A DNA stretch of 11,408 bases. Source: DAOUMU01 sp034409055 (GTDB lineage Bacteria > Chloroflexota > Anaerolineae > 4572-78 > J111). The notes under the pieces are model-generated. The model had not been told where the DNA came from, made no database searches, and was given only the letters and a program-made list of their open reading frames with translations. The stretch lies in the NCBI GenBank assembly GCA_034409055.1, contig DAOUMU010000167.1, positions 1-11,408 of the forward strand. Direction: 5' to 3'. Positions 1-6,399 of this stretch are shown here, piece by piece. Positions within the stretch are counted from its first letter, which is position 1. Each line of letters opens with the position of its first letter. Position numbers and translations under genes: made by a program.

Positions 1-358
1 TCCTGGTTACAAATAGCTTTCAATCTCTAATTTACCATATCGTTGACACAATGGCTATTCCCTCCCTGATAATGAGCCGATAATAAATCATAAATAGAGT
101 AACCACAGAAAACGTCAGAATTAGGAATTTGCAAAGTCATTATAGTGTTACTCAGCCCGTATCCTCTTTTTTAGTTGCAGTTTGACCGCACTGCGCTTTC
201 CGCTCTCTGCCTGCCACCTGCAACTTGCAACCTGGTTTAATTTTCTTGCCCAACCCACAACAGAGTAGTAGGTACGCATGAAGACTCAATTACTGCTAAG
301 TGCCTACCAAAACGGCCTGATGGCATCCTTAGCCTCTTCAGCCAGAACGGAAGCAGCC
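1..358. other. Non-coding left edge, downstream of the GcvT fragment
   Basis: No credible gene is seen. An open frame on the plus strand from 278 overlaps the GcvT fragment antisense and looks like a shadow. Positions 174-235 hold a repetitive tract built from short words such as CTGCAACTTGCAACCTG, and CGCTTTCCGCTC at 194-205 recurs exactly at 9921-9932 just past the proX stop codon, suggesting dispersed intergenic repeat material. In the minus frame one step away from the GcvT frame, residues resembling an alpha-helical protein tail (ending AKDAIRPFW, stop at 304-306) follow the break point; I cannot assign them to a family. TTGACA at 43-48 is a lone promoter-like hexamer without a good partner. 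Confidence 0.5.
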
Positions 359-661
359 TCATACGACCCAGCGTATTCCGAGCTCATTACACATAGTAGA
401 GTAACGTACCTGGCCTGGTTCCATATCTCTGACTTCGTTAACCAGCAATTGATTGACCAACCGCTCCTCCGCACCCGGCCCTTTGATATCGACCTCACCC
501 ATCGTCGAGAGGTCTTGCATACCCACATTGGATCGCACATTGAGATGCTCCTCGACAGGAGAGGTGTACGAGAGCGGGAACATAAAATCGGCCGCCCCTT
601 TGACCAGTTGACCCGCCGGGCGCAGATGAAAATCATACAAAGGGGTTCTACGTTCTGCCAT
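359..661 (-). pseudogene. Truncated GcvT-family aminomethyltransferase (N-terminal fragment)
   Basis: The 100-residue product reads like the N-terminus of the glycine-cleavage T-protein / folate-dependent aminomethyltransferase family: RRTPLYDFH near the start, then EEHLNVRSNVGMQDLSTMGE, then KGPGAEERL and RYSTMCNE. In full-length members (about 360-370 residues) the CNE motif continues with a conserved stretch resembling DGGVVDDL. Here it runs into LGIRWVV and a TGA stop instead, and I find no GcvT-like continuation in any minus frame down to position 1. The start at 661 is set by AAAGGAG at 674-668 with a 6-nt spacer, and the gene lies 46 nt after the ADH stop, so it belongs to that operon. 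GcvT homologues move C1 units onto tetrahydrofolate and often accompany MttB-type genes, so an intact version would have suited this pathway. The break could be a real deletion or an assembly join. Family assignment is confident; pseudogene status is likely. Confidence 0.75.
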
Positions 662-667
662 TTGTAA

Positions 668-674
668 CTCCTTT
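668..674 (-). promoter_or_regulatory. Ribosome binding site of the GcvT fragment
   Basis: AAAGGAG on the minus strand, 6 nt before ATG 661. It rejects the longer frame that begins at 727, inside the ADH gene. Confidence 0.75.
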
Positions 675-707
675 GTGATCGTATGGCTGAATGTTGAGAG
701 CTGCCCC

Positions 708-1880
708 CTATTTTTTGCCCAAATCAAAGGCCCGTTGGTAAATCTTTTCGTAGCTTTTCAGGCTCAAATCACGTGGGTTTCCAATCGTTTGGGGGTCTTC
801 AAAGGCAATTTTAGCCAGCATCGGAATCTGATCTTCACTGAAACCCAATTCTTGGAGAGTTGGAATCTCTACATCTTCGGTCAAGCGCATCACAGCCTCA
901 ACCGCCTTTTCCGCAGCCTGCCACATACTGAGTCCGCGAATATCCTCGCCCAGGGCTTGAGCAATACGGGCAAATTTTTGCGGCTCACCCATATAGTTAT
1001 ACTCCATCACCGGACCGAGTAGCCGGGCGGTCAGGTCACCGTGAGGCACATCAATCACGCCCCCTGCCGACTGGCTCATGGCGTGCGCAGCCCCGGCGCT
1101 CTCAGTGCCGTAGGCCAGCCCGGCCAGCATCGCCGCCATACTCATCTTGTAACGGGCTTCAACATTGTGCCCCTGGGCAAAAGCCACCCGCAAATACTGG
1201 CCGACGTACTCCATCGCCAGTAGGGCCACCGAGTCGGGCAGCGGTTGGGCGTAGGCGCAGGTGTAACACTCGACGGCGTGGGCCAGAGCATCCATACCGG
1301 TGGCAGCGGTGACTGCCGGAGGCAAGCCCAGGGTCAGTTCAGGATCAATCAAAGCCACCCAGGCCCCAATGAGAGCTGTCCCCCCCACGTTGAACTTGAT
1401 TTTGCGTTCAGGATCGGTGATGACCGCCCACAGGGTAACCTCGCTACCGGTACCGGCCGTAGTAGGAACACAGATTGTGGGCGGAATACGCTGCTTGATT
1501 GGCTGCGGATCAGCCCATTCATACTCTAAAATCGAGCCTCCATTACTGGCCACCACCCCCAGCGCTTTGGCGGTATCCATAGCACTACCGCCTCCCAGAC
1601 CGACCAATCCATCACATAGTTCACTTTTGTAGAGTTCGGCGCCCTCATCAACCAGGGCAATGGGCGGATTGGGTACAACCTTGCTGAAAACGACATAGCC
1701 TAAATCGGCTGCTTGCAGTGGCTCAATAACCCGGTCGAGCAAACCAGCTTTAATGATGCCAGGATCCGTAACGATTAAGGGACGTTTCATTCCCAAGGCT
1801 TTTGCTTCATCGGCCAGAGTCTTGATGGCACCCAGACCATGCTTCATGACAGTTGGAATTTTAAAACTGCGAACGTTCAT
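708..1880 (-). CDS. Iron-containing (group III) alcohol dehydrogenase
   Basis: A 390-residue protein, the usual length for NAD(P)-dependent Fe-type alcohol dehydrogenases. The N-terminal nucleotide-binding half carries GGGSAMDTAK at about 96-105 and PTTAGTGSEVT at 139-149. The C-terminal helical half supplies the expected metal ligands D197 and H201 (GMDALAHAVE), H266 (AAHAM) and H280 (DVPHG), with family spacing. The second histidine usually found four residues after H266 (AHPLGG in most members) is a glutamine here (Q270), which may alter catalysis or substrate choice. The start at 1880 is favoured over an upstream ATG at 1898 because AGGAGA at 1893-1888 sits 7 nt before it. It is 49 nt after the MttB gene and 46 nt before the GcvT fragment, so co-transcription is likely. 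In a betaine context, a choline-type alcohol (compare GbsB of Bacillus, the same superfamily) or a released aldehyde is a plausible substrate, but the sequence does not prove it. Confidence 0.9.
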   Translation of the reverse strand: MNVRSFKIPTVMKHGLGAIKTLADEAKALGMKRPLIVTDPGIIKAGLLDRVIEPLQAADLGYVVFSKVVPNPPIALVDEGAELYKSELCDGLVGLGGGSAMDTAKALGVVASNGGSILEYEWADPQPIKQRIPPTICVPTTAGTGSEVTLWAVITDPERKIKFNVGGTALIGAWVALIDPELTLGLPPAVTAATGMDALAHAVECYTCAYAQPLPDSVALLAMEYVGQYLRVAFAQGHNVEARYKMSMAAMLAGLAYGTESAGAAHAMSQSAGGVIDVPHGDLTARLLGPVMEYNYMGEPQKFARIAQALGEDIRGLSMWQAAEKAVEAVMRLTEDVEIPTLQELGFSEDQIPMLAKIAFEDPQTIGNPRDLSLKSYEKIYQRAFDLGKK

Positions 1881-1887
1881 TGTTGAA

Positions 1888-1893
1888 TCTCCT
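1888..1893 (-). promoter_or_regulatory. Ribosome binding site of the Fe-ADH gene
   Basis: AGGAGA on the minus strand, 7 nt before ATG 1880. It decides the start over the in-frame ATG at 1898, which would place this site inside the coding region. Confidence 0.75.
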
Positions 1894-1929
1894 AACAATT
1901 TCGGGGATATTTAGAATGAGGCAACATTT

Positions 1930-3480
1930 TTATCTCTGCCACTCTGTACGTGGTTGACCAGCCCGAATCTCGGTCCGACGCTGCTCAGTAAAGGCTTCCA
2001 ATTCCTCGGTAATGGCCTCATCCAGGGGAGGAGCCCGGTATTCGCGCAACATACGCTTCCAGAGGAGATTGGCCCGTCGATAGGTATCCTGGCCGCCTTC
2101 CTCTTCCCACTTTTCATAGTTATCCATGCTGAAGACAGTATGCTGGAAAAAGGCCGTATCGTAGTGACGAATCGTGTGCTGGGTACCGAGGAAATGTTGG
2201 CCCGGCCCCACTTCCTCAAAGGCATCCCAGGCAAAGTCCTCCTCGGTCAGGCTAACCCCATTGACGAAGCGGGCCATCATCCCACATATTTCCAGATCGA
2301 GGATGAATTTTTCATACCCGGCAATCAGTCCGCCTTCCAGCCAACCGGCGGCATGCAATACAAAATTTGTACCGGCCTGAACCGTTGGCCACATCGTACC
2401 GGCCGACTCGTAGCCAGCCTGGGCATCGGGAATGGGCGAGGCAGTGAAATTACCGCCCGACCGGTAAGGTAGGTTGTAATAGCGGGCCATTTGGGCGCTG
2501 GCATAGAGAGCCAGCGCATTCTCCGGGGTACCAAAACATGGAGCACCGCTCTTCATATCAATGTTAGCCAGAAACGAGCCATAAACGCAGGGTGTACCGG
2601 GGTTGAGCATCTGAGCGTAACAGATACCGAACAACGCCTCGGCATTCTGTTGGGCCAGGGTGGCGGCCAATGTACTCGGCGACATAGCTCCGGCAATGAT
2701 GAAGGGAGTGACAATAATCGCCTGTCGAGCCTGGGCATAAACCTCCAGGGCGCCAAACATACGATCATCAAAGCGCAAAGGACTGGAAGCATTAATCAGT
2801 GAAATGACGGCCGGATTCTGGCGAATCGTCTCCACCCCAAACAAAATTTCGGCCATCGTCACGGTATCGCGGGCGTTGTCGGCCTCGGTAACACTGCCCA
2901 TGAAGGCTTTGTTGCTGAGGGTTATGTGGGCCAGCAGCATATCCAGGTGACGCTCACCTACGTCAATATCATTGGGTTCTACCAGCGTGCCACCGGCGTG
3001 ATGCAGGTGCTCCGCCATGTAGGTTAGCTTGACAAAATTTTGAAAGTCCTCCAGGGTGGCCCGTGTCCGGCCCCGGTCCAGATCAGCCACGAAGGGGGGA
3101 CCATAGACTGGTGCAAAAATAATATTACGCCCACCAATGGACAGATTGTTGGCAGGATTGCGAGCCAGTTGGGTAAAGATCGGCGGTGCTTGCCGGACAA
3201 AATGCATCAGGGTGTCTTCGTCAATCTTAACTGACTGACCTTCTACGTTGGCCCCATTCGCCCGAAACGTTTCAAGCGCAGGTGGATAATCAATGATGAG
3301 CATACCAATCTCTTTCAGCAGGCGCATTGAGGCCCGATGGACGGTCACGATGCCTTCCTCTGAGAGAACTTCGGTCAGGGGTAACTGGTTGACGAGAGGT
3401 TTGACCAGGCCGGTTCGAGTGGATGATGTTCGCGGCCGGCGTTCTTTCCGGCGGCGGGAACGACGTTCACGATGACTCAT
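1930..3480 (-). CDS. MttB-superfamily corrinoid methyltransferase, non-pyrrolysine type
   Basis: The 516-residue product matches the trimethylamine methyltransferase (MttB) superfamily, whose members move a methyl group from a methylamine or betaine to a corrinoid protein. Visible hallmarks are a very basic N-terminus (MSHRERRSRRRKERR, seen in many homologues), a central TIM-barrel region with NPGTPCVYG at 293-301, ARYYNLPYRSGG at 332-343, and PDAQAGYESAGT followed by FVLHAAGWLEGGL at 351-385. The reading frame has no TAG codon and ends in TAA, so unlike true archaeal MttB it has no pyrrolysine; such relatives include glycine betaine methyltransferases (MtgB type), and betaine-like substrates fit the ProVWX importer nearby. 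GGAG at 3495-3492, 11 nt upstream, supports this start. No cognate corrinoid protein or methylcobamide:folate methyltransferase is encoded in the window. The superfamily is secure; the substrate is inferred. Confidence 0.9.
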   Translation of the reverse strand: MSHRERRSRRRKERRPRTSSTRTGLVKPLVNQLPLTEVLSEEGIVTVHRASMRLLKEIGMLIIDYPPALETFRANGANVEGQSVKIDEDTLMHFVRQAPPIFTQLARNPANNLSIGGRNIIFAPVYGPPFVADLDRGRTRATLEDFQNFVKLTYMAEHLHHAGGTLVEPNDIDVGERHLDMLLAHITLSNKAFMGSVTEADNARDTVTMAEILFGVETIRQNPAVISLINASSPLRFDDRMFGALEVYAQARQAIIVTPFIIAGAMSPSTLAATLAQQNAEALFGICYAQMLNPGTPCVYGSFLANIDMKSGAPCFGTPENALALYASAQMARYYNLPYRSGGNFTASPIPDAQAGYESAGTMWPTVQAGTNFVLHAAGWLEGGLIAGYEKFILDLEICGMMARFVNGVSLTEEDFAWDAFEEVGPGQHFLGTQHTIRHYDTAFFQHTVFSMDNYEKWEEEGGQDTYRRANLLWKRMLREYRAPPLDEAITEELEAFTEQRRTEIRAGQPRTEWQR

Positions 3481-3538
3481 ATCTTAATTAACTCCATTGT
3501 CCCAGAAAGTCTCAAATAAATCGGTAATGTAGCGATGG

Positions 3539-4633
3539 CTATTCCACCTTAAAAAATATACCCCCTTGGGCCTGGGGAGAGAAATTTTCAGGCCATTCTG
3601 TCTGGTCGTTGTATCTGGCTTGGCTCAGATTGGCGTGGCTCAAGTCAGCCTCCTTCAAATTGGCCCACCCTAAACTGGCTTCACTGAGGTTAACATGGCT
3701 TAAGTCAGCCCCACTGAGATTAGCCCAGTTCAGGTCAGCATAACTCAGGTCAGCCCCACTCAAATTAGCGTGGCTCAGATTAGCCCCATTCAGGATGGCT
3801 TGGCTGAGATTGGCCTGGCTCAAATTGGCTCGGTTCAAATCGGCCCCGATCAGGTTGGCCTGACTCAAGTTAGTGCCGCTCATATTGGCTCCGCTCATGT
3901 TGGCCCAGTTTAAGCCAGCTTTATGTAAACTTGCCTCATACAAGTCGACTTTGCGTAAATCGGCCTTGACCAGGTCAATCTCACTCAAGTCAGCCCCATG
4001 CAGATCAGCCTCACTCAGATTAGCCTCGTGCAGGTCAGCCCCACGCAAATCAGCCCTACTTAGATCAGCCCCAGCCATATCGGTATAGCGCAAGATAGCT
4101 TCACGCAGCACTATCGGCTCATCGGTCCGGGCGATCCCGGCCAACAGAACCGGGCGAATCTCTTCTGCCCAGGTCCGAATCGCCTCCCAATCTCGATAAT
4201 CGCCTTGAGGAGTTAAATTGGATGGCATAATCAATTGTCGATCGGGGTCCAGCGCACCGGCAAAAAGCCCCAGGCCAATTGGCTTGACTTGAGGCGCTTT
4301 CTGAAACACTGGCTCCATATAAGCTAAAACTATTCTGCGGCTCTCTTCCGTGTCATTCACCATGGTCAGACAAGTGGTGAAGTAGGCCACCGGTATCCGG
4401 CTCAGGGTCTCCTGGCGCGTCTCTAAGAACTGGATAGCCTCCGGCAGCCACCGGCCGGCCCGGATAGAACTTCCCAGCACGACTGCGCTGTAGAACCTAA
4501 TGCCAGTTACAGCGCTTACATGACGTACATGCACAGTCACGCCTTCTTTAGCCAATACCTGGCCAATGGCCCCAGCCACTTCACCGGTCGATCCACTAAC
4601 GCTGGCGTAGGCGACCAAAAATTTTCTGCGCAT
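3539..4633 (-). CDS. Flavodoxin domain fused to a long pentapeptide-repeat domain
   Basis: The 364-residue protein has two parts. Residues 1-165 look like a flavodoxin / HemG-type domain: a hydrophobic first strand (KFLVAYAS), the FMN phosphate-binding loop SVSGSTGEVA at 11-20, GSSIRAGRW at 54-62 and a cysteine-containing segment AYFTTCLT. Residues about 186-341 are roughly 31 consecutive A(D/N)LxxA pentapeptides predicted to fold as a right-handed quadrilateral beta-helix, closed by a tail (ARYNDQTEWPENF) like that ending many cyanobacterial-type pentapeptide proteins. There is no signal peptide or membrane segment. It starts 163 nt after the GntR gene and ends 58 nt before the MttB start, so it could be the first gene of the methyltransferase operon. 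A reducing flavodoxin could help reactivate oxidised corrinoid (inference only). The start has only a weak G-rich stretch 10 nt upstream (GGGGG, 4648-4644), so it is less certain than the frame. The physiological role is unknown. Confidence 0.85.
   Translation of the reverse strand: MRRKFLVAYASVSGSTGEVAGAIGQVLAKEGVTVHVRHVSAVTGIRFYSAVVLGSSIRAGRWLPEAIQFLETRQETLSRIPVAYFTTCLTMVNDTEESRRIVLAYMEPVFQKAPQVKPIGLGLFAGALDPDRQLIMPSNLTPQGDYRDWEAIRTWAEEIRPVLLAGIARTDEPIVLREAILRYTDMAGADLSRADLRGADLHEANLSEADLHGADLSEIDLVKADLRKVDLYEASLHKAGLNWANMSGANMSGTNLSQANLIGADLNRANLSQANLSQAILNGANLSHANLSGADLSYADLNWANLSGADLSHVNLSEASLGWANLKEADLSHANLSQARYNDQTEWPENFSPQAQGGIFFKVE
3611..4078 (-). repeat. Degenerate 15-bp tandem repeats encoding the pentapeptides
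   Basis: About 31 units of 15 bp are recognisable directly in the DNA, with words such as CTCAGATTGGC and CTCAAGTCAGCC recurring. They encode the A(D/N)LxxA pentapeptides. The units have diverged in the third codon positions but keep the frame, so the array is under protein-level constraint and is not a fresh expansion. Confidence 0.8.
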
Positions 4634-4796
4634 ATGAAGATGACCCCCATTGACCCATTAACTTGATTGATTACCGGGAAGCGTTTGCTAAAGTCGTGCT
4701 CCACACAATACCCAGTACCCAAAGAGTACAACAGGTATCCATAGGGCACAGGCGACATAGACTGAAGCGATATTGGCTTTAGTTGTTACTGCCCAT

Positions 4797-5474
4797 TTAC
4801 AACAGTGAGGCAAATTGATGTTGAAAGCTGGTAATGTGGGCGCGCATAATTTGCGCTGCCTGCTCCCCATCGCCAGCCTTAACGGCGGCAATGATGTCAC
4901 GGTGCTCCTCAATCGCTTCGGACAGTCGGCTGACCTTATGCAGGGAGATGTACCACAGGCGCAGCACGTGGGTATAGAGCCGTTCCAGGATTTCTTCCAA
5001 AAATTCGTTATGAGCGGCTTGAGCCAGCAGGCGATGGGCTTGATGATCCAGGCGAATCAGTTGGCGATAATCGTTACTTTTGATAATCTCGTCAGCCTGT
5101 GCAAATAGTGCTTCCATTTCGGCAATCTGTTCCGGTGTGGCTCGTTGGGCAGCCAACCGGGCAGCATGAGCTTCTAATTCAACCCGAACCTCAAAGATCT
5201 TCTGCAAGTCACTCATATTGAGGTCGGCAACAATGGTGCCCCGGCGGGGTAGAATAACAACCAGGTTCTCAAACGCTAGGCGTTGGAGCGCCTCCCGAAT
5301 GGGTGTCCGCCCCAAACTGAGTTCAGCCATCAATTGGGCCTCGTTCAGCAGGCTGGCCGGAGGTAGTTCTGAGGTGACGATTTTTTCTTTGAGGACGCGG
5401 TAAGCTGCTTCACTCCGCGAGTCATGTTTGCCTCGACGTTGGCGCGAAGCAGTGAGCAGCGTGGCTGATAACAT
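4797..5474 (-). CDS. GntR-family transcriptional regulator, FadR subfamily with FCD domain
   Basis: A 225-residue regulator. Residues 22-85 form the winged helix-turn-helix, with the typical LNEAQLMAELSLGRTPIREAL helix pair and the wing LPRRGTIVADL. Residues about 95-215 form an all-helical FCD effector domain, with candidate metal/effector ligands D143, H147 (RLDHQAH), H191 (EEHRDII) and H213 (RAHI). FCD regulators usually bind small carboxylic acids or related metabolites and often sit beside the pathway they control, so it may regulate the downstream flavodoxin-MttB-ADH genes. I chose ATG 5474. A TTG at 5516 gives 14 extra residues, but neither site has a clear Shine-Dalgarno sequence, so the exact start is open. 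AT-rich palindromes just upstream may be its own operator. Family confident, ligand unknown. Confidence 0.9.
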   Translation of the reverse strand: MLSATLLTASRQRRGKHDSRSEAAYRVLKEKIVTSELPPASLLNEAQLMAELSLGRTPIREALQRLAFENLVVILPRRGTIVADLNMSDLQKIFEVRVELEAHAARLAAQRATPEQIAEMEALFAQADEIIKSNDYRQLIRLDHQAHRLLAQAAHNEFLEEILERLYTHVLRLWYISLHKVSRLSEAIEEHRDIIAAVKAGDGEQAAQIMRAHITSFQHQFASLL

Positions 5475-5505
5475 TTGGTAATCAATGTCCAAGCGGACAA
5501 CAAAC

Positions 5506-5539
5506 TGATATATCAATAATATATGATAAAGGTGATCAC
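5506..5539. promoter_or_regulatory. AT-rich palindrome cluster upstream of the GntR gene (candidate operator)
   Basis: TGATATATCA at 5506-5515 is a perfect 10-bp palindrome. Its right half TATCA pairs again with TGATA at 5524-5528, and GTGATCAC at 5532-5539 is a second, 8-bp perfect palindrome. GntR proteins bind short palindromes near their own promoters, so autoregulation is plausible. This is inference from position and symmetry only, and the sites do not match the classic FadR consensus. Confidence 0.35.
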
Positions 5540-5589
5540 AGTATATAAAACCTTGTTTTAAAAGTCAAATTCTTAAAAGGATGGCTCTT

Positions 5590-5901
5590 TCAGTCACTAC
5601 GAGCAGACTCGTATTCCTCGGCGGTGATAAACTCGCCACGCACAATTTCTCGATCAATCAGTTGGCGATTTTGGTCAAAAGTCAGAGCCACTTCGATACG
5701 TTCAAAGCAGAGTTGGTTACCCACTAATGTTTTGCGGGCGATAAAGCCGCCGTCATCACGGGCAGACAGATTATTGCGTAAGTCAAGGCGAGTTTTGATT
5801 ACCTCACCACAGCGGCGACAGCGAACGTAGAGCCAATAGGCATCCTCATCCTGTCCTTCACCACCAGCAAACAGCGATTTCAGTGAGTTTAGAAAACCCA
5901 T
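5590..5901 (-). CDS. Small hypothetical protein with a CxxC (zinc-ribbon-like) motif
   Basis: A 103-residue soluble protein of unknown function. An amphipathic start (MGFLNSLKSLFAGG) is followed by an acidic linker, then a strand-turn-strand with C28 and C31 (VRCRRCGEVI), a DLRNNLSARDDG stretch, C65, and a strand-rich part (ERIEVALTFDQNRQLIDREIV). The CxxC knuckle looks like half of a zinc ribbon; C65 is the only other cysteine, so a classical four-cysteine site would need a dimer or a histidine/aspartate ligand. The start is strongly supported by AGGAG at 5914-5910, 8 nt before the ATG. It lies 115 nt upstream of the GntR gene on the same strand, and one full 52-bp palindromic repeat begins 35 nt before its start codon. 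I do not recognise a named family with certainty, but codon-level structure and the RBS make it a real gene. Confidence 0.8.
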   Translation of the reverse strand: MGFLNSLKSLFAGGEGQDEDAYWLYVRCRRCGEVIKTRLDLRNNLSARDDGGFIARKTLVGNQLCFERIEVALTFDQNRQLIDREIVRGEFITAEEYESARSD

Positions 5902-5935
5902 ATCTTCATCTCCTCACAGATTAAATTTATCTTTC

Positions 5936-5987
5936 TGTAGAGAGGGCATCCCTATGCCCGACCCCGCATAGGGATACGAGGTCTACA
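5936..5987 (+). repeat. 52-bp imperfect palindromic repeat, copy 1
   Basis: Bounded by TGTAGA and its complement TCTACA. The inner arms ATCCCTATGC and GCATAGGGAT pair exactly around a C-rich centre (CCGACCCC), while six bases in each arm do not match. Reverse-complemented, the copy at 10992-11043 has the same 52-bp length and differs at only five positions, so this is a defined dispersed element (REP- or MITE-like). No transposase is nearby. Confidence 0.85.
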
Positions 5988-6010
5988 AAAAGAAAAGTCC
6001 TCTTATTTAA

Positions 6011-6038
6011 TGTAGAGAGGGCATCCCTATGCCCGACC
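6011..6038 (+). repeat. Half copy of the 52-bp palindromic repeat
   Basis: 28 bases identical to the left part of copy 1 (5936-5963), in direct orientation and 75 bp away. The right arm is absent, but the remaining GGGCAT/ATGCCC pair can still form a small hairpin. It looks like a truncated duplicate. Confidence 0.8.
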
Positions 6039-6136
6039 TCAGTATTCTATAATTAAACAGTTCATACGTCAATGAATGTTCGGGATTATATCATTTTAAG
6101 CAATACCCCCTGAATTGAGGGGGGGCTCACAGAAAT

Positions 6137-6163
6137 TTGACTTTTACCAGAATTCTCTATACT
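6137..6163 (+). promoter_or_regulatory. Candidate promoter for proVW
   Basis: TTGACT (6137-6142) and TATACT (6158-6163) resemble -35 and -10 boxes with a short 15-bp spacer. TTGACA at 6165-6170 is an alternative -35, but no good -10 box follows it at normal distance. A start here would give a leader of more than 200 nt before proV that contains several hairpins. Confidence 0.3.
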
Positions 6164-6332
6164 ATTGACACACGAATTTACTGTCTGATTGGACACCTTT
6201 TCCTCCTTGTTTAAGTGTTACAACCACCTTGCCCCGCCTTTTTACATGCGGGGAGTATATTCTGACATAAACTAACCAATATAGGTCAGTTTTCAGCCCT
6301 TCTTGCCCACTTCCCTTCACCTTCGTAAGTGG

Positions 6333-6355
6333 CTCATTAAATGCTTGTTAATGAG
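6333..6355 (+). promoter_or_regulatory. Perfect hairpin in the proV leader
   Basis: CTCATTAA and TTAATGAG form an 8-bp perfect stem with a 7-nt loop (ATGCTTG), 45 nt before the proV start. It is not followed by a T run, so it is not an obvious terminator; it could stabilise the leader or bind a protein. Confidence 0.4.
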
Positions 6356-6380
6356 GCATAGACTGGTGATAATTGGCTAA

Positions 6381-6395
6381 ATGCCAAGGAGGCAT
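6381..6395 (+). promoter_or_regulatory. proV Shine-Dalgarno inside a small hairpin
   Basis: AAGGAGG (6386-6392), 7 nt before ATG 6400, fixes the proV start against the upstream in-frame TTG at 6373. The flanking ATGCC (6381-6385) and GGCAT (6391-6395) can pair across a 5-nt loop, partly hiding the ribosome binding site. This could damp translation, but a 5-bp stem is weak evidence of control. Confidence 0.5.
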
Positions 6396-6399
6396 TCAG

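Larger units (their letters stand above)
5902..6399. other. Divergent intergenic region between the CxxC gene and proV
   Basis: About 500 bp without a coding sequence. It holds one full 52-bp palindrome (5936-5987), a half copy (6011-6038), and a series of hairpins: CCCCCT/AGGGGG at 6106-6123, CCCCGC/GCGGGG at 6232-6253, CTGAC/GTCAG at 6262-6289 and CTCATTAA/TTAATGAG at 6333-6355. Promoter-like hexamers lie at 6137-6163 for the proV direction. No IS or tRNA is seen. Confidence 0.6.

Noticed and set aside
278..667. 129-residue open frame on the plus strand
   Set aside because: It runs antisense to the GcvT fragment, which has family motifs and an RBS; this frame has neither.
1930..3480. Pyrrolysine-containing MttB
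   Set aside because: The frame is open for the full family length without an in-frame TAG and ends in TAA, so it is the non-pyrrolysine type.
3611..4078. CRISPR-like or satellite array
   Set aside because: The 15-bp periodicity is in frame and encodes A(D/N)LxxA pentapeptides; there are no unique spacers.
5475..5516. Longer GntR start at TTG 5516
   Set aside because: The extra 14 residues are not needed for the winged helix and would overlap the palindrome; no Shine-Dalgarno precedes it. It is not fully excluded.
6106..6123. Terminator at the CCCCCT/AGGGGG hairpin
   Set aside because: No T run follows on either strand and no gene ends nearby.
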